NCBI RefSeq assembly: GCF_028858725.1
Contig: NC_084759.1
Location: 86,906,944 to 86,970,943, forward strand
DNA length: 64,000 bases
DNA from: Colius striatus
Taxonomy: Eukaryota > Chordata > Aves > Coliiformes > Coliidae
Reading direction: 5' to 3'
Shown here: positions 38,973 through 56,421 of the stretch, one piece after another
How the letters are laid out: each line of letters starts with the position of its first letter
Position numbering within the stretch: position 1 is the stretch's first letter
Translations under genes and position numbers: made by a program
The notes under the pieces: model-generated
Seen by the model: the letters and a program-made list of their open reading frames with translations, nothing else
What the model was told of the DNA's origin: nothing
The model's database searches: none

Positions 38973-41900
38973 TACAAGTGTGATAGAAAAAGTCAAGTCT
39001 TCTATTAATTCTTTATTCAAGAATAAGAAAATGTGCCACAAATGAGACATGGGCTATAATCTGAATGGTAAAATTTGGAAGAAATGCTGGGCAGCCGCCA
39101 TGCCGTTTTCATTCCCGTGTCTTGAATGTAACAGGAGTCCAGTGGAAAAATAACGTTTGTGGTTGTGTATTTTTATAACTGTCTCATATTGCCAAGTGAG
39201 AGATATAAAAATTGACACGTTTTCAGGGTGTTGAGCAGTTGGAAGTCTCTGATATATTGAAGGCTGTCCCTTGGACTTGATGACTTAGGGGTTTTTGTTT
39301 TGTTTGTTGAAGAATTCCAGAAATAGCATTCACAGTATAGCCACAGCTGCTTAAGGGTTTTGTGTGATGTTCGCAAGCTTGAGTGTTGGAATAGTACTGA
39401 TGTTTGTAAGTGTTAAAGGCAGGAGTTATTACAGAATCCTAATTTGTGATGATCAGAGAGTGTTTTTGTCAAGATCTCTCTTTTGTTTGAATTTATTTAT
39501 TCTGGTTCCTGGAAACATTACTTTTTGTGGCTTTAAGTAAAATAGGAAAATTGTGTTTGAGCTTGCTGAATTTCAGCAATAATAATGGAAGCAGAAAATA
39601 TGTAGATCAAGTAAAAATAATGCACTTTTTTAAACTGAAGAGGCCTGTTTTTCTGTCATGAAACAACAGACTTGCAGTCCTGACAAGTTCTTTCTCTGCA
39701 ATTTCTGAGAGGGCTCAAATGGTTATCTGTACTCAGTTTACATGCGAAAACACGTGGCAGTATTTGCTATTGAGTGGTACTTCAATACCAATGGGAGAAG
39801 ATCACTTGATCTAATGTTGGAAGAGGATGCAGAAAAATTTCTGACCTTTTCCTCAACCATCTGGATTTATCATATGGTGAGACATTTTTCTTGTCAGATT
39901 TTCTTGGATGATAGTCTGGCCCAGACAAGGTGCATGCATGAATTCTTTTGCGAGGGGCCTGCTAGGCTGAAGTGCATGAGCTATGTGCAACAAGCTGATA
40001 TGCTAATAGATGTGAGTAACAAAAACCCACCCTGAATCTCTGTGTTCTGAGTCACTGATTGAAAAGATAAATCTTATTAATGTTTTGCTAGTCCCAAGCT
40101 AAAACTATCCTTATCATTCCTATATATTCCCTGGGGGCATCTATTAAACTACAGTTGGTGCACATGATATGTAAGGAGAAATGCTCAGCTGTAGAACTTG
40201 GGTATCCAGCATTTTATAACTGGAAAAATTCTAGCTATATTTACACTGATAAATTCTTAACCAGACTTCCATAAATGTATCCTTAGCTTCTGAATCAGTT
40301 TTGGTAAATGAGGAACTTGGTTTTACAGGTCAGGTTGTTATGGACTGATTACTGTAAGTTAGCAAGAGGAAGCAGCAGTATCAAGAGATATTAGCATCTC
40401 TTGACTACGTCCCCATCATTGTGGATAGATGTGCTCTCCAGTGAGGACATGAAGCCACCATCCCAGTGAGTAGTTTGACCCTACATAACAATATGTTTTG
40501 TTTTTTGTTTCAAGTGACATAAGCTGTCTGAATTGCAAATGCAAGCAAAAGGCCAAAACATTTGCTATGCAGATTGTTGGAGTAAATCTTGGCCAAAAGG
40601 AGGTAGAAAGCTGTTACAGAAAGGTCAAGCTATAATTGATATCCTATGAGTGCAGCTCTGCACAATTATTTTCCTGAATAATTTCTCTTTTGCCATTTCA
40701 CCTAAAAATAAGTGTCCCAGTAATATATTGCCTGTGCCTACTACCTGATCTTTCCAAGGTTTGGAAGAGTAGCTCTAAAATGAGTAGAAAGTCTGTAAGC
40801 CCACCTCTACATTCTTACTCTTTTGCTTCTAGTGCTACTGGAATTACACTTACAGCTAGGGAGAGGGGTATCAAGTATGCTAACAAAGAGAATCTGAAGT
40901 GAAGAGAAACGATTAACAGTTTGTCTGTGTTGGAGTAGATGCTGCTTCTTGAGGTGATATGTCTTCCTGTGTCTTCGTGCTGTATTGTATTATGGAATTG
41001 CCTTCACAGGTCATAGCCAAAAGGATAGATGAAAAAGCTTGTGATGCTTTTCTTATAGTTAGTATAAAGTATTATAGTATAGTGCACATTAGGTGTCCTT
41101 CATGTGTGAAAAATTCAGAATGCTAGCAAAGACTAGTTGAGGCTTCAGGTCTCAAGGTATTTCTGCAACTGATATCTGTAGCTTCTGTCATGTCCTGTGA
41201 AGCCACCTTTAGCAGTTACATCTGCTTACTTCTAGTTTGGAGCTCTGTCCACATGGTGATCCCTTGTGCACCTTTGCAATCCTTCACCTCTGTGCCTGAC
41301 TGCTTCTTACTAGCCACTGTTGAAGACTCTGCTCCCATATCTCTGCTGTTGTTTTTTCTGCAATCTCATCTGAAGCCAGTCTGTTCAGCACTGGCAGCTT
41401 CAGCTACATACCCTTTTCTCAGGAGAGATACATCGGAGGCACTAGGGAGGTTGTGCTGAGAGAGAAAAGAGTTTTGGAATGGCAAAGAAAACCATCCCAG
41501 ATGTTCCCTTTGTTTGAGGAACGTTATATTTGAATGTATCTGTCACTTTTTGCTTGTTACACAGTGTATGAAAAATGATGGCAGTCCTGTGTCTGCTGCT
41601 ATCAGGTAGTCATCTTTTGCTGAAGTTGCTCATTGGATTCATTGGAGTTCTAGAAGATCAGACAGTAGCATGCAGTTCTTTTCTCACTAGTCTAAGTTCA
41701 GGTCCTTAGTCATAGATGGTATTCATGGTTGCTCCCCACAGATCTTGTGCTGTTACTTTGAGCTGCCTTAGACATTTATGTTACAAGTCTCACCTTGGGA
41801 AGCAGAGAGAAACCTCCACATACTCCACTACCTCCTCTGTCCTGCTGAAAATGGTCTTCATGACTGATAGCTAAGGCACAACCCAGTCTTAAGACAGAGA

Positions 41901-42487
41901 GGAGTAACCGGTGAAAGTGGGATTACATTTTCTACCTAGGTTTTTGTGTCCTTTTTTTTTTCCTGCCTTTCAGAAGAATTTTATAAATTGATACGTTTAC
42001 AAATGCAGATTTCCCAACCATGCTCATTTTGAGGTAAACACACCGGAACAATGCACTGATGCGTTTCATGGCAAGATTTAAGTGACCTGTTAGCTTTGTT
42101 TGCTGTTTGAAGAGAAAAACACTGTAACATTGTATTTCATAAAAACCAAAACAAGACAACACTCCAAGCTCATCTCTGATTAAACTCTTTATATCCTCTG
42201 GTAGGTTTCTGGTCAGGTATCCATATGAACAACGTGTTTTATACTGCAAATGAGAAGCAAGATGCATTTGCTTGCATGTTTTATACACCTGCATTTGAGG
42301 CAGCCATGCTGCATATACTTCACAGTCACTAGAGAGAAATGGATGCTACTAGACAAGGCTTCCTCTGACCTTTTAAAAATGTTCTCATGAAGATGATGTG
42401 AGTCATGCCCTAGAAATGCCTATTTGTCTCTGCTTATAGAGTATGGCTGGAATGACTAGATCAGAATAAATGCATGAGATCACTCAA
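38973..42487. other. Presumed SYTL5 intron 1, middle part
   Basis: AT-rich, with no recognised exon. It holds a perfect 9-bp hairpin at 40381-40404 (TCAAGAGAT, loop ATTAGC, ATCTCTTGA). An open frame at 39742-40035 plus and one at 41190-41459 plus have no recognisable domain or splice context. Confidence 0.45.
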
Positions 42488-42558
42488 TAGAATAATAGAA
42501 TGGTCTGGGTTGGAAGGGACCTTTAAAGATCATCTAGTCCAACAGCCACCCCCACCCC
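42488..42558 (-). mobile_element. CR1 LINE 3'-end fragment
   Basis: Reads TAGAATAATAGAATGG, then GGTTGGAAGGGACCTTTAAA and GATCATCTAGTCCAAC: the reverse complement of a CR1 3' end, truncated after about 70 bases. Confidence 0.85.
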
Positions 42559-45500
42559 TATTTGTGGAAATGAATCTCCTGAAGATTTTTCACAATTCTA
42601 TAGAGATAAGTCATATAATGTATTATTATACACTTTTGGTGTGCTTGAAAACAAGTTTCTTTTAATTAAAACCTGAACACAGTTGCTTTGCTAAATGAAA
42701 TAGAAAGTTATTATCGTGTAGTGGATAATGAGTGTTGCCACACCATAACATTCTTGCAGAAAGGTAAAAGAGCACTTACCATTTAACAGGCTGAAATAAT
42801 GGAGGGCTGGATTCCTCACCTACACACATACAGGCTACTCACACATTTCATCATTCAAAGCGCTCACATACATGGTCCAGATTCCCCTCTCTCCAAACCC
42901 AGAGGGGGTTTCACTAGCTTGGTGGCTGCTATTCCAAGTGGCTGCTCTTCTAAATGATAGTTCATTCTCTGACTCTGCAGATTGTCTGCAGTCCTTCAAC
43001 AATCTGCCTGCAAAACTCAGAGATAAATTTGTTTTTCTTGATTCATGAAGAAAGCAAAGGCAATTACAGAATTTTATTAAGTGGACCAAACCTCAAATTG
43101 GTAGTTATGGGTTTTTTTGGTTTTTTTTTTTTGAGAATGAAACGTTTGATAAAGTCAAGCCACTTTCTTTGGAGTGCTTTTAATTCAGCAGATCAGTAAA
43201 AACATTTGAACTTCAAGACTTACAAACAGGTTTATATTGAAATGCTAGAAGAATTCTCATCAATTTCTGTGGAATATAGGTGCTGGTGTTTTCTGATGAA
43301 AAACTTAATTTGGAGGTAAAAAAAGGAATCAAACAAACCTACTGATATTACAGGCGATCACTTGCTGCAGCTAAAAGAAACAGATACTTTTCTTTCTGAG
43401 AGCATCTAGTTAACTAATGAAAATAATTCTCCTGTTTTACCATGCATTTTCTACTTCAAGTCAGATGAAGCTTCCTGTGATAGTATTGCAGCACAGACTA
43501 CTGCCCCAGCAATCTTGGACACTGTAACACATGATGATTCCTGCCCAAAGGAGCCTCAAGTCCCCTTGAAAGCTGGAGATAGGTCATGACCAGATCATAG
43601 AGCAGCAGCTGCTGACCAGTGAGAGAGATGATAGAGGCTTTCAGGTGTTCTAGGTGTCTGAGTTCATTCCTATCCCATGCATCCTGGTGTCAGTTTTAAA
43701 TTAATACCCATTATATTATGAAATTATTAACTTCTAAACTCACTGTGTTGGTAGTTGTAAGAAGTGCTAGTGGTTGGAAAGAAGAGTTAAGAAACTTTCT
43801 GGCATTGTATTTCATATTTTTAAGAGAACTCAATGTCAAGAAGTGATTTCTTGCTCCTAAATGCTATTCCTCTTTTAAAATGGGGGGGAAGAGGTGCTAC
43901 AAATTTTTATAAGTACACAGTTGATAAACTTTCTTCAACTTGCCGTAGTTAGATTTCATAACTAAGTTTTGGTTAAATTTATAATTTATCCAGCTGTCAA
44001 ACAAAATGTGTATAAGGTGCATATTAGAACTTGGTTTACAACCGTGTCAAATTTGGTTCTATTCTAGACCCCAGTCTAGAGGCATAGGGAATAACTAAAA
44101 TGTATTAAAGTTCAGTACTGAATGAATACTGTCTTCATACACCCCATGACTAAGCATTGAGATGACTCAAGCCCTAACTTATGTTTTTTTTGTGGATGAT
44201 TTAACATTGTGCAGATGTTTTTTGCTTAACAATAGCAAAAATATTTTTCCTTCCTTCATTTGTTAATTTGAGTCTGTTTGGTCTGTTTAATATTGGAAGC
44301 TGACGCATTGAGTTTTATTTCCATTCTTACCCTGGGAGGTGTAATTTTTCTGGTTAAATGTTAATCCAAGAAAGTGAACCATGTTTACGCAGCGATGAGC
44401 AAAACAAAAGCAAAAGGTTGCCACCCTGTCGTGTCATTCTTCCCACTCGCTGCCTCCTGTTTGCAAGTCCATTAGCTAAAGCAATGTAATACAGAGAAGA
44501 TTATTAGATATTTGTTTGTCCAAAGCATCACCAAAAGGGTTAAAGTATCACATTTCAGTCTTTGGTAGGATCTCTGAGGTGCGTGGGTTCATGTTCACAA
44601 GCGAATGCCTTCTGGTGTACTCTCTAACTCTGGTCTGTTCTGCACTTTCTCCCTTTACTGCATGCATGCTGCCTCTCTCCCAGCATAGCACACTTGAAAA
44701 ATGGCAGCAAAGTGGTGTACTCTGTAGGGAGCTTACACTGGGCAGAGCTGTTCCCTGTTGCATGTGGTCTGTAACCTGACTGAACAGCATTGTGAGCCTA
44801 GAATTCTACAGCAAGGAAACACAAACCATCATCTTATATTTTTAAAGAAACCGCTTTACCGTGTTAGTTGAAGATTTTTGAGTACTGAAAAACAAGCAGA
44901 AAGACCTGTAGTAGGTTTAATGAAGGTTCAAACTGGCATCTTAGCTCTCTTATTATACCAAACAAGCATCTTTATACTGTTTTCTTACACAGTAAGATGG
45001 GATACTTCATAGACTTATTAAGTTTTAACATAAATGCTTTCGTCTTTAAACACTTATAATTTTGAAATGTTATTACACCAGTGCCAAATGAGACATAGCT
45101 TGAAGGCACTTACTGTGGTTTGAGAGATATCTGCAGTCCTGTACATGTACAACAGCTTTGCCAAGACATTATCAGAAAGCTGGAGTCGTGCCTGACCTAA
45201 AAAATGGACTGCTGCTGAATCCATTGTTTTTGCTTAATGAATCTGAGTTTCTTACTGCTAGGAAGTCAAACCCACATGATATGACTTTCAGCTTACAGAG
45301 GTTTAGACTTTAAAAATTAGAATTTCAGCCTTTCTCTCAACTTATATTAATTCCAATATACTGGTGCAAGTTTGTATGATGGTATTGTGTGCTTTTAATG
45401 TCTCTTCAAACAATATTGCTGTCACTCATTCCTTGCTCTTTGGTTAATGCAATATATGAATTGCCAGTTCATAAATCTTACAGTTGTTCTATCTGAAGAC

Positions 45501-47182
45501 AGAAATTTATTAGATTTGAAATTTGTTCTTAGGGCAAGAAACTTCTTACTATGTGCATTGTATACTGGCTACAGCTCTCAGTTGAATCCAAGTGCCATCC
45601 CATTCAACAAATTTGGTTTTCTTGCTGCTTCACCTCAGTGCCTTGAATCCCTCTTCCTTACCTTGTAAATGTATTGGTTTTGTGCAACAAGCATTTCCTG
45701 GTGCTTCCATACCTGCTGGCAATGGATTTGCTTTCCTGGGTGTGTGCACTCTGCAAACACTTCATTGAGAAATGAAGCTGGTTTTTCTTGCTCCTGTAAT
45801 GTGACATTCTACAAGTGGTATGGTTTAGTTAAAACAGGAAGAGAGATGTGTCTTTACACCCTCAATATGGTAAGCATTTACATTTGTTAAGGGTTCTTAG
45901 TATGGTAAGAACCTTTTTAAATCTGTCTGCCTTTTTATTAGACTTAATGTTGACAGTCCTTCTGTTCCATCCCCCATTATAGTCTTATATGTAGTTGTGG
46001 GCCTCAGGGGAAAAAAAAAATGGACGACAACAGAGCATGTTTTGGTGACTACCTAGTGATGCCATATAAGTTTTGGATTTTATTTCAGACCCTGACGTGA
46101 GTGCACTTCGGACACATAGCACTGGTGGGTTTTAAGCATTGCATAAGTGAAATGTGTCTCTTTCCGTTTAAGTATAAAAGCTGAGTGCATTGGATTCAGA
46201 TTCAGTATGTTGTGATACAGAGTGCCAGCTTTGAGCTGGAAGGTGTGAACTATTTCCTTCTGAAGCATGTGTCAGAGGCAGCCGTGCCATTGGTCCTGCA
46301 CCTGCTAAGTTTCAAACATTGCCTTTGTTCCTCATGCAGCTTTGGTTTGGGCAGTGGCTGGTCCCTTTTTGAAAGATGCCATATTTTGTCTTCTCATGTG
46401 TCAAAAGTAAATTACAGTCCACATCACCACCTATGTTTGGCTACTGTTGATAGGAATATCTTTGGGGATGAAAATATCGTTTGTGCCTGTTACAGCTACA
46501 TCCATGCTGGTGCAGACCACGTTTCTCTGCTGGCAAGAAGTTTCCACCAGCAGTAGGTGAAGGGTCTGTCACTAGGTGAAGTGATCCTGCACCACTGCAG
46601 TCACTGCATGTGGAAAATGGTACCTCTGTTGCTGAGTCACTAAATTATTCCACATACTGGTTTCTGGCTAAGTAAACATAAAGACTTGGCGGTGGAGCAA
46701 TTTCTTGTATCAAGCAATTTGATAATAGCGCTACTGAAGAAAAGAGGATAATTCCTCTTGCTTCCTTTCAGCTCTGCTGCAGTCTCTTCAGGGCACGATG
46801 CTTCTCTTCCTTCTCGAGGAAATGGGGGAGAGATTAGAGGAAAGCATTTTAGATGATTTGCTGGGTTGGGGAGGATACGCATGACAGTGACAACAGAGGT
46901 CACTGCACCTGTGGTAACGACAAATGTAGCTGATTGCAGTGGATTCCTGGTAATTCCTGTGGCTCTTAACTAGCATCTCTCACAAGAATTCAGTTTTGGG
47001 ACTGCTGCATTTCCAATTGACATAAGCAGTTAGCAAAAATAAAAGAAATAAAAGACATGTTCTCCACTGCAATACTTTTGCTCTCCCTCTCTTTTTTTTT
47101 TTTTTATTAAACCTAAGTGATTTTGTCTTAGGAGGATGAGCTCTCTGGATAGTCACGGTTACATACTTAGAGTACGTGAAGA
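42559..47182. other. Presumed SYTL5 intron 1, right-middle part
   Basis: AT-rich with poly(T) tracts (43112-43132, 47094-47105). No exon or RNA gene was recognised. The open frame at 46185-46556 plus (123 codons) has no recognisable domain. Confidence 0.45.
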
Positions 47183-47349
47183 CATAGAATCATAGAATGG
47201 TAGGGGTTGGAAGGGACCTTTAGGGATCATCTAGTCCAACCCCCCTGCAGAAACCTAGCTCAGGTCATGCATGAACGAGTCTAGGCAGGTCTTGAAGACC
47301 TCCGGGGAAGGAGATTCCAGGAAGGAACCTCCCTGGGCAGCCTGCAGGA
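47183..47349 (-). mobile_element. CR1 LINE 3'-end fragment
   Basis: Begins with CATAGAATCATAGAATGG, continues through GGTTGGAAGGGACCTTTAGG and ends in CTCCCTGGGCAGCCTG. It is an antisense CR1 tail of about 165 bases. Confidence 0.9.
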
Positions 47350-49229
47350 TAAGATGCACCTTACTATTCAGTTCTAATTTTGCAAGAGCTATCAGGTGCT
47401 AACAAGTCTGTCATTTGTAACATATCTTTCCCTCAACAATAGCTTCAGAGAGGAAGATTCCATTCTAGAAATCCCTTTCCACAGGGATAAGAGAAGTGGA
47501 GAAAGCATGCAGATAGTCCCAATGCACAATTGTTCTACTCTTTTCCATGAGGCAAACAGCCACATGTTCCAGAAGCTAATTTACATACTGCCTTGCCATT
47601 GTGCCACTTCGTTCCTCCTTCACTAGTTCCTTTGCAAATAGAATGTTAGATTCTTGCATTACTCTGACATTAATGCTCCATATACATGTTGAATATAGAT
47701 TAGAATTAACACCACCCTATTAGGCACTTGACAGTTTTCCACATGTCCTAATTTGCATTTTAGTGTTCCCCAAATCCTCTGTTGTGTGAAATCTTTGCTC
47801 ATTTTAGGATGAAAACCACTAAATTTCCTAACCAGGCACAGGGCTGCTTAATAAAACATCAAAAGTCTATTAAAAGGATTGTTGTCACTTTCTAAAAGCT
47901 GGCTGGCTTTTTTTTTTGGTTTTAAACCCTAAGTTGATTCATTATTCAGCCTTTTTCAGCTGACTTTTTTTTCTAGACTATTTAGAAAAGAGAGACCAAA
48001 AGTAGTGCAGAAGAAGAGAAGCACAATTTTCCATATTAACTCTTAATGTGAAATACACACCTAGTCTCTAATCATGTGTTATCTAAAGCAAGGAAGTTAT
48101 AAGTGATAGATCATTAAAACCAGGATCACATTATTAATTGCCCTCCTTTTCCATAGAGCAAGTGTTCTTGCTTGTTTTTCATTTGCCATTCTTTTTGTTT
48201 ACAAAACAAACACGATAAAGTAGTTTATTATACACTTATGTGTACCACAGAAATCCCACTGTTTACCATAAAAGATACGGGAGCTAAACCAGATGATCGT
48301 CTGCTGTGAGGCAGAGGATGTTTTGGTACCTCTCGTACCAGCATATGGCAGGATGAAGGCAATGTTATCAGAGTGAAGTAGGATGCAAGCACCAAGGATT
48401 TATTAGATCTACTTCGTGTAGGGTAAAGATACATGCACTGTTTCGGTTCTAAAATAATAGCCTTGCAAGAGTAACGTTATCCAATAACTGGGAAAACTGG
48501 GCTTATTCAAAGTTAACTGCTGCTAGTACTCCAACTGGCTTGGGATAGAGAACATCCCTTAGAGGTCAAATGTGTTTATAAGAAGCCCTGTATAAGCAAA
48601 TACGAGTTTCTCTTGAGATGTTACTGGTATTGTATTTGAGTAGCAATTTCATAGTGCAGAAGAAAATCTGGAAGGTAAGCTGAGTCCAAATCTTAATGTC
48701 AGTTAGCTGGTTGTTACATGTATAGATAGCTGTCAGAGAGAAAAATTGGACTTTTTCATCATTAGATATGTTACTGCAGCCCTGAACACAAAAGTTGTTA
48801 TTTTGACATGCTCAGTGTTGTGCTGGAGACTCTGTTCTCCCACCAAAGCAATAAGTGAAATTTGAGGATGCTGTTTTTTAAGACCATTGTTGGTGTGGTT
48901 TGGGTCTTGGTAATACTGAGTATGACTGCCACACCAGCTCTTTAGGAATATATTTTTGCCAATTCACAAGATATTTTAGCCTACATAGAGTTGATTTGAA
49001 CACACAAACAAAGAAAGTTGTGTTTTCTCAGAGTTACCAAATCCCACTGTTACATGATAAAGACAGGTAAAACCCACCAGATTTTTTTTTTCATAAATGA
49101 GGCTGAAGGATCTGTTCCCAGATACGTTCAGTAAATAATCGAATGCAATCAACAAAAGCCATTGTGAACAGAATAAAACTCCAGTTAATGATAGTCTTTC
49201 CATAAGAACGGATTACACTACAAACAGGG
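47350..49229. other. Presumed SYTL5 intron 1, no gene seen
   Basis: AT-rich sequence without recognised features. Open frames here are short and lack domains. Confidence 0.45.
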
Positions 49230-49275
49230 AATCATAGAATGGTAGGGGTTGGAAGGGACCTTTAGAGAACATGTC
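49230..49275 (-). mobile_element. CR1 LINE 3'-end fragment (very short)
   Basis: Only the terminal octamer and the GGGGTTGGAAGGGACC-type stretch are left, in antisense orientation, before unrelated sequence starts. Confidence 0.85.
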
Positions 49276-49739
49276 ATCCTTAATTAAATGTCTGCATTAC
49301 GTGGATAAATCGTTTCTTTAAAGTTTCTGTTTCTCTGAATTTACTGTGAAGCAAGTGTAATGGATGACTTGCTGAGATGCAGGTGGATATTTGTTTTGAG
49401 ATGTCTTACCTTTAGTGCTGTGAGTAGAATCATTCCTTCCCCCACCAACTCCCATGCTTATTATTGTCAGGATGGAAGTATTACAAAGTGAATATAGTCA
49501 TTTAAAGGTATTGCAGTAGGAAGATAATTGCACAGCCTTGTGAGAGCATAATAATCAAACATTAACAAGTAAATAAACAACAACATAGAAAACATGACAT
49601 ATAAATAGCCCTTGAGATAACCTGATAGTCTGCAAGTTTTTCTGTGGTGGCTTTCGAAGTATTGCTAGATTAAGGCTTTCTCAAATTAGACATGATGATA
49701 ATGTCAAAATCACCTACACTTGTTTGTTTTGACTTTCAG

Positions 49740-53233
<3,494 letters not shown>

Positions 53234-53470
53234 TCAGAATCCCAGAATCTCAAGGGTTGGAAGGGATCTTGAAAGATCATCTAGGTCAAACCCCCCCTGC
53301 CAGAGCAGGACCTCCTGGAGTAGGTCACACAGGAACTCGTCCAGGTGGATTTTGAATGTCTCCAGAGAAGGAGACTCAATAACCCATCTGGGCAGCCTGT
53401 TCCAGTGCTCTATCACCCTCACAGTGAAGTTCTTCCTTGTATTTCTTTGTTCTTTTAAGACTTTCTTTAT
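53234..53470 (-). mobile_element. CR1 LINE 3' part, antisense to SYTL5
   Basis: The minus strand reads RNTRKNFTVRVIEHWNRLPR and then VIESPSLETFK in one open frame (within 53234-53533), followed by the CR1 3' UTR ending in GAGATTCTGGGATTCTG. The HWNRLPR..ESPSLE motif is the conserved C-terminal tail of CR1 ORF2. The frame is still open for 99 codons, but the element is only a 3' fragment and makes no functional enzyme. Confidence 0.9.
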
Positions 53471-56421
53471 GGATCTTAAAAGGTTTTTTGTGAAAACCCT
53501 TTCCACATTTAAAAGTGTAGTGTCACAAGTCATGAATCAAAAGCATGTGTTTGCCAAAAGGGGAGTGTACCATGTATTAGGTGTGTTTCATCTAACTGTG
53601 GTTGTTTTGTTTCTCTTCCAATAGCAGCCCTAATGCATACTCCTCAGCTCTGGTATTACTAGTAAACTGATGTCCACTGCATTTTGCATGTGGAGCTAGC
53701 CCATCATCTCAATATTTTTATTCTACCACAGACAAAACATGCATGACACTCACTGCTAATGGACATTGCTTTCTCACCTTGACTATATTTATAGACAGGA
53801 TTGAATAGGTTCTTTTCATTTCTTTATGAAGCAAAGCTATCAATACCACACTTTTAGAAGAGGAGACACCAGTGTCATAATTGGTGAACTGAGAAAACAA
53901 AGGTGTAATATGCCAATTTCTTCCAAGGATAAGGTTTTATTGGGTTATTGAATTATTTCCTCGGCATCTAGGCTGTGAGAAGTTGCATAGGTATTGCATC
54001 AGCCCCAGAAGAGCATTGATAAGGAAAGGTGGCATTCCTGTCTTTTCAGTTAACAAAAATGGCATCTCCTTATTAGTTGGGAGTGACCCACAAAAGCAAC
54101 TTAGAGTATTAACTTTATTGCTGTATAGAACAAATGTTTAGTTACCACATGGTGGTACCCATGCTAAAAGCTAGTACTTTATTTTGAAAAAAACATAGTT
54201 TGAATAATGGAGATGGGAACTGACTTTTCTGCTGAGTATACAATTGGACATTTTTGTAAGCACAAAAAATTGCAAGGTAGTATATAGTGCGATATATGGT
54301 CTGTGTTTATGCAAAACTGACTATAAATATTAAAGAGACCTTATGTTAAAGCATATTGCTCATCCATACATGTATGGGAAGTTAGAAGATTGCTCATCTG
54401 GCACATATCTCATTTTTTTCAAGTGAATTTAACACATTGTTATGTTTTAAATCAGAAAGTTTTCCATCACAAGTAGTTACGATTGCCAGTAGTATAAGAG
54501 AGAGAGGTCTGTTTTGCTCTCCAGTGTTCTTTGAGAACAAAAATCATCCATAGGTGAAAGAATTTCTGATGGTGATTCGTTCTTATATTCTGAGTACAAT
54601 TTGTTCTATCAAAGACTAGTAAGAAACAAGCAATTTGCATTTTATTTTTTCATACTAGTAATAGTTTTTTAGTTGAGAGGATGAGGGAGTTAATCAGAAA
54701 AAGATTCACCTGTAGAAGTTTGTCATCATTGCAGTATCCAATATAATTCCAATTCCCCTATCTCCCTTTGTTCTATCATTGAGCTTCATTCTGCCATTCA
54801 TTACACTAGTTCTCTTTTCCTTTGCCAATTAATTCGTTGCCTCTCTCTGTTTTCACTTGTTACCACCAATATACCTCCATACTTGGATATTTTTAGGACA
54901 GTTTTTATCATACAGATGTTACATAAGCAAAAGGTGAAAACCTGTGCTTATAAAATAAGGACCTAGAAAATACTTAAAGTACTCAACTGGCTAGATTTTA
55001 CAATGCAAGGAGATCTCAGTGGAAATTGTTAGCAACCTATCCTTTTGGGAATTGTTAATAATATTTACGGTTACTTTCCACATATTGAGTCAGACAGTGG
55101 AGGGAATCTAGATGAATTTGGAGAAGGTACTGTGAATCAGTCTAGGGAGGAAATTTCATTTCTCAGCCTCCAGAAATATGTTGGTACTGGTTAGTGAACA
55201 GAAAAAAATCTCTAGTGTATAAGTTAATATCTGTAGAGTTTCAGAAGGAGGATGTGTCAACTCCTCTGTGCAGGAAACAGAACTTTGTGAAGAACAAATG
55301 GAAGAATGGAGCAATTTCCCGTATTTAAAGATTTTTCCTGCTGAAGTCTTTATTTGTAATTGGTTGAGGACAGGTTTTGGGGTGGTTTTTCTGTGATTTT
55401 CTGTGACTCTTTGAATTTTGGAATTTAAAATGGCAAAATAAAATGAGGAATACTTGAATTCTGCCCTGCATCTTAAGATGAAAAATATTTTTGAAATGGA
55501 GAGAATGAAGATGCGTGAGAAATTTGAAAATCAGACTGAGGGGCAATGTGTGACATTGCTTACAACAGCATGTTTTCAAAAAAAGGACAAGAGGTGAGGT
55601 ATATAATGTTTGCAAAATAAATCTATTTGGTATTTAAAAAAAAAGATTACCTGACTCAAAGCAAGTGGATCATGCTTACAGACGTGAAGGAAATAACGTC
55701 ATTTTTTAGAGTGAATGGCTTGAACTGTGAATATCTTGCCTCTTGCAGCAGTATAGCTATTCTGCTTCTCTTTATTTGGGGAATAAATGTTTTCTACAAG
55801 CATAGTATTAAGAAAAAAAATGATGTGTTCAAGCTTCTCATTGTTTCTTCCTCTTTGCAAGATTATAAGGGTTTGGGAATATTCCATCTCTGGAGACTGC
55901 ATTTATGAGGAAAGGATACTTTTGTCTACCTTGGGACTTTTAACATCAGCAGAGAAGAGTTGCTCTTTTAAGTCCGCTTTTTATGCCTCTTGCAGGTGGT
56001 GGGCATCTGTGCAAAGAACTGTGGCTGCTTGCTGCTTATTTGAGTTTTGTAGAATTGTAGTCCTTGCTGACTGCATTTTTTTCCTCATCTTTTCAAGGCA
56101 TCAGGTTTTCATATTTACCTGTTAAATGGACCTGAGTCATTTCTCCGATTAGATTTGGCTAAATCTGTTTCTTACTTTGATAGGAGCCTTTTAGGCCCCA
56201 CTTGGATAGGGTTAGATTAAATCGTTCATTGTTACCTGGGACACTAATTACAATAGAACTCTTCTCCAATGCAATTAACATATTTTCTCAGACAGTAGAG
56301 GGATCTTAATATAAATTCACAGTTAGAAGAATGACTAAATATTCTGCTATCCTTGGTAGTAATAAATTTCTTTTTAATAGCTATCTTCTATCAAACATTG
56401 TTGTTATAGATGGTTTAGTGT
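53471..56421. other. SYTL5 coding-region intron, middle part
   Basis: AT-rich intron sequence with no recognised exon or repeat. Open frames at 55325-55615 minus, 55627-55908 plus and 55787-56125 plus overlap each other and have no domain I recognise. Confidence 0.6.

Noticed and set aside
46185-46556. 123-codon plus-strand frame as a possible extra SYTL5 or nested gene exon
   Set aside because: It shows no recognisable domain and no convincing splice context, and its length is within chance for this much sequence.
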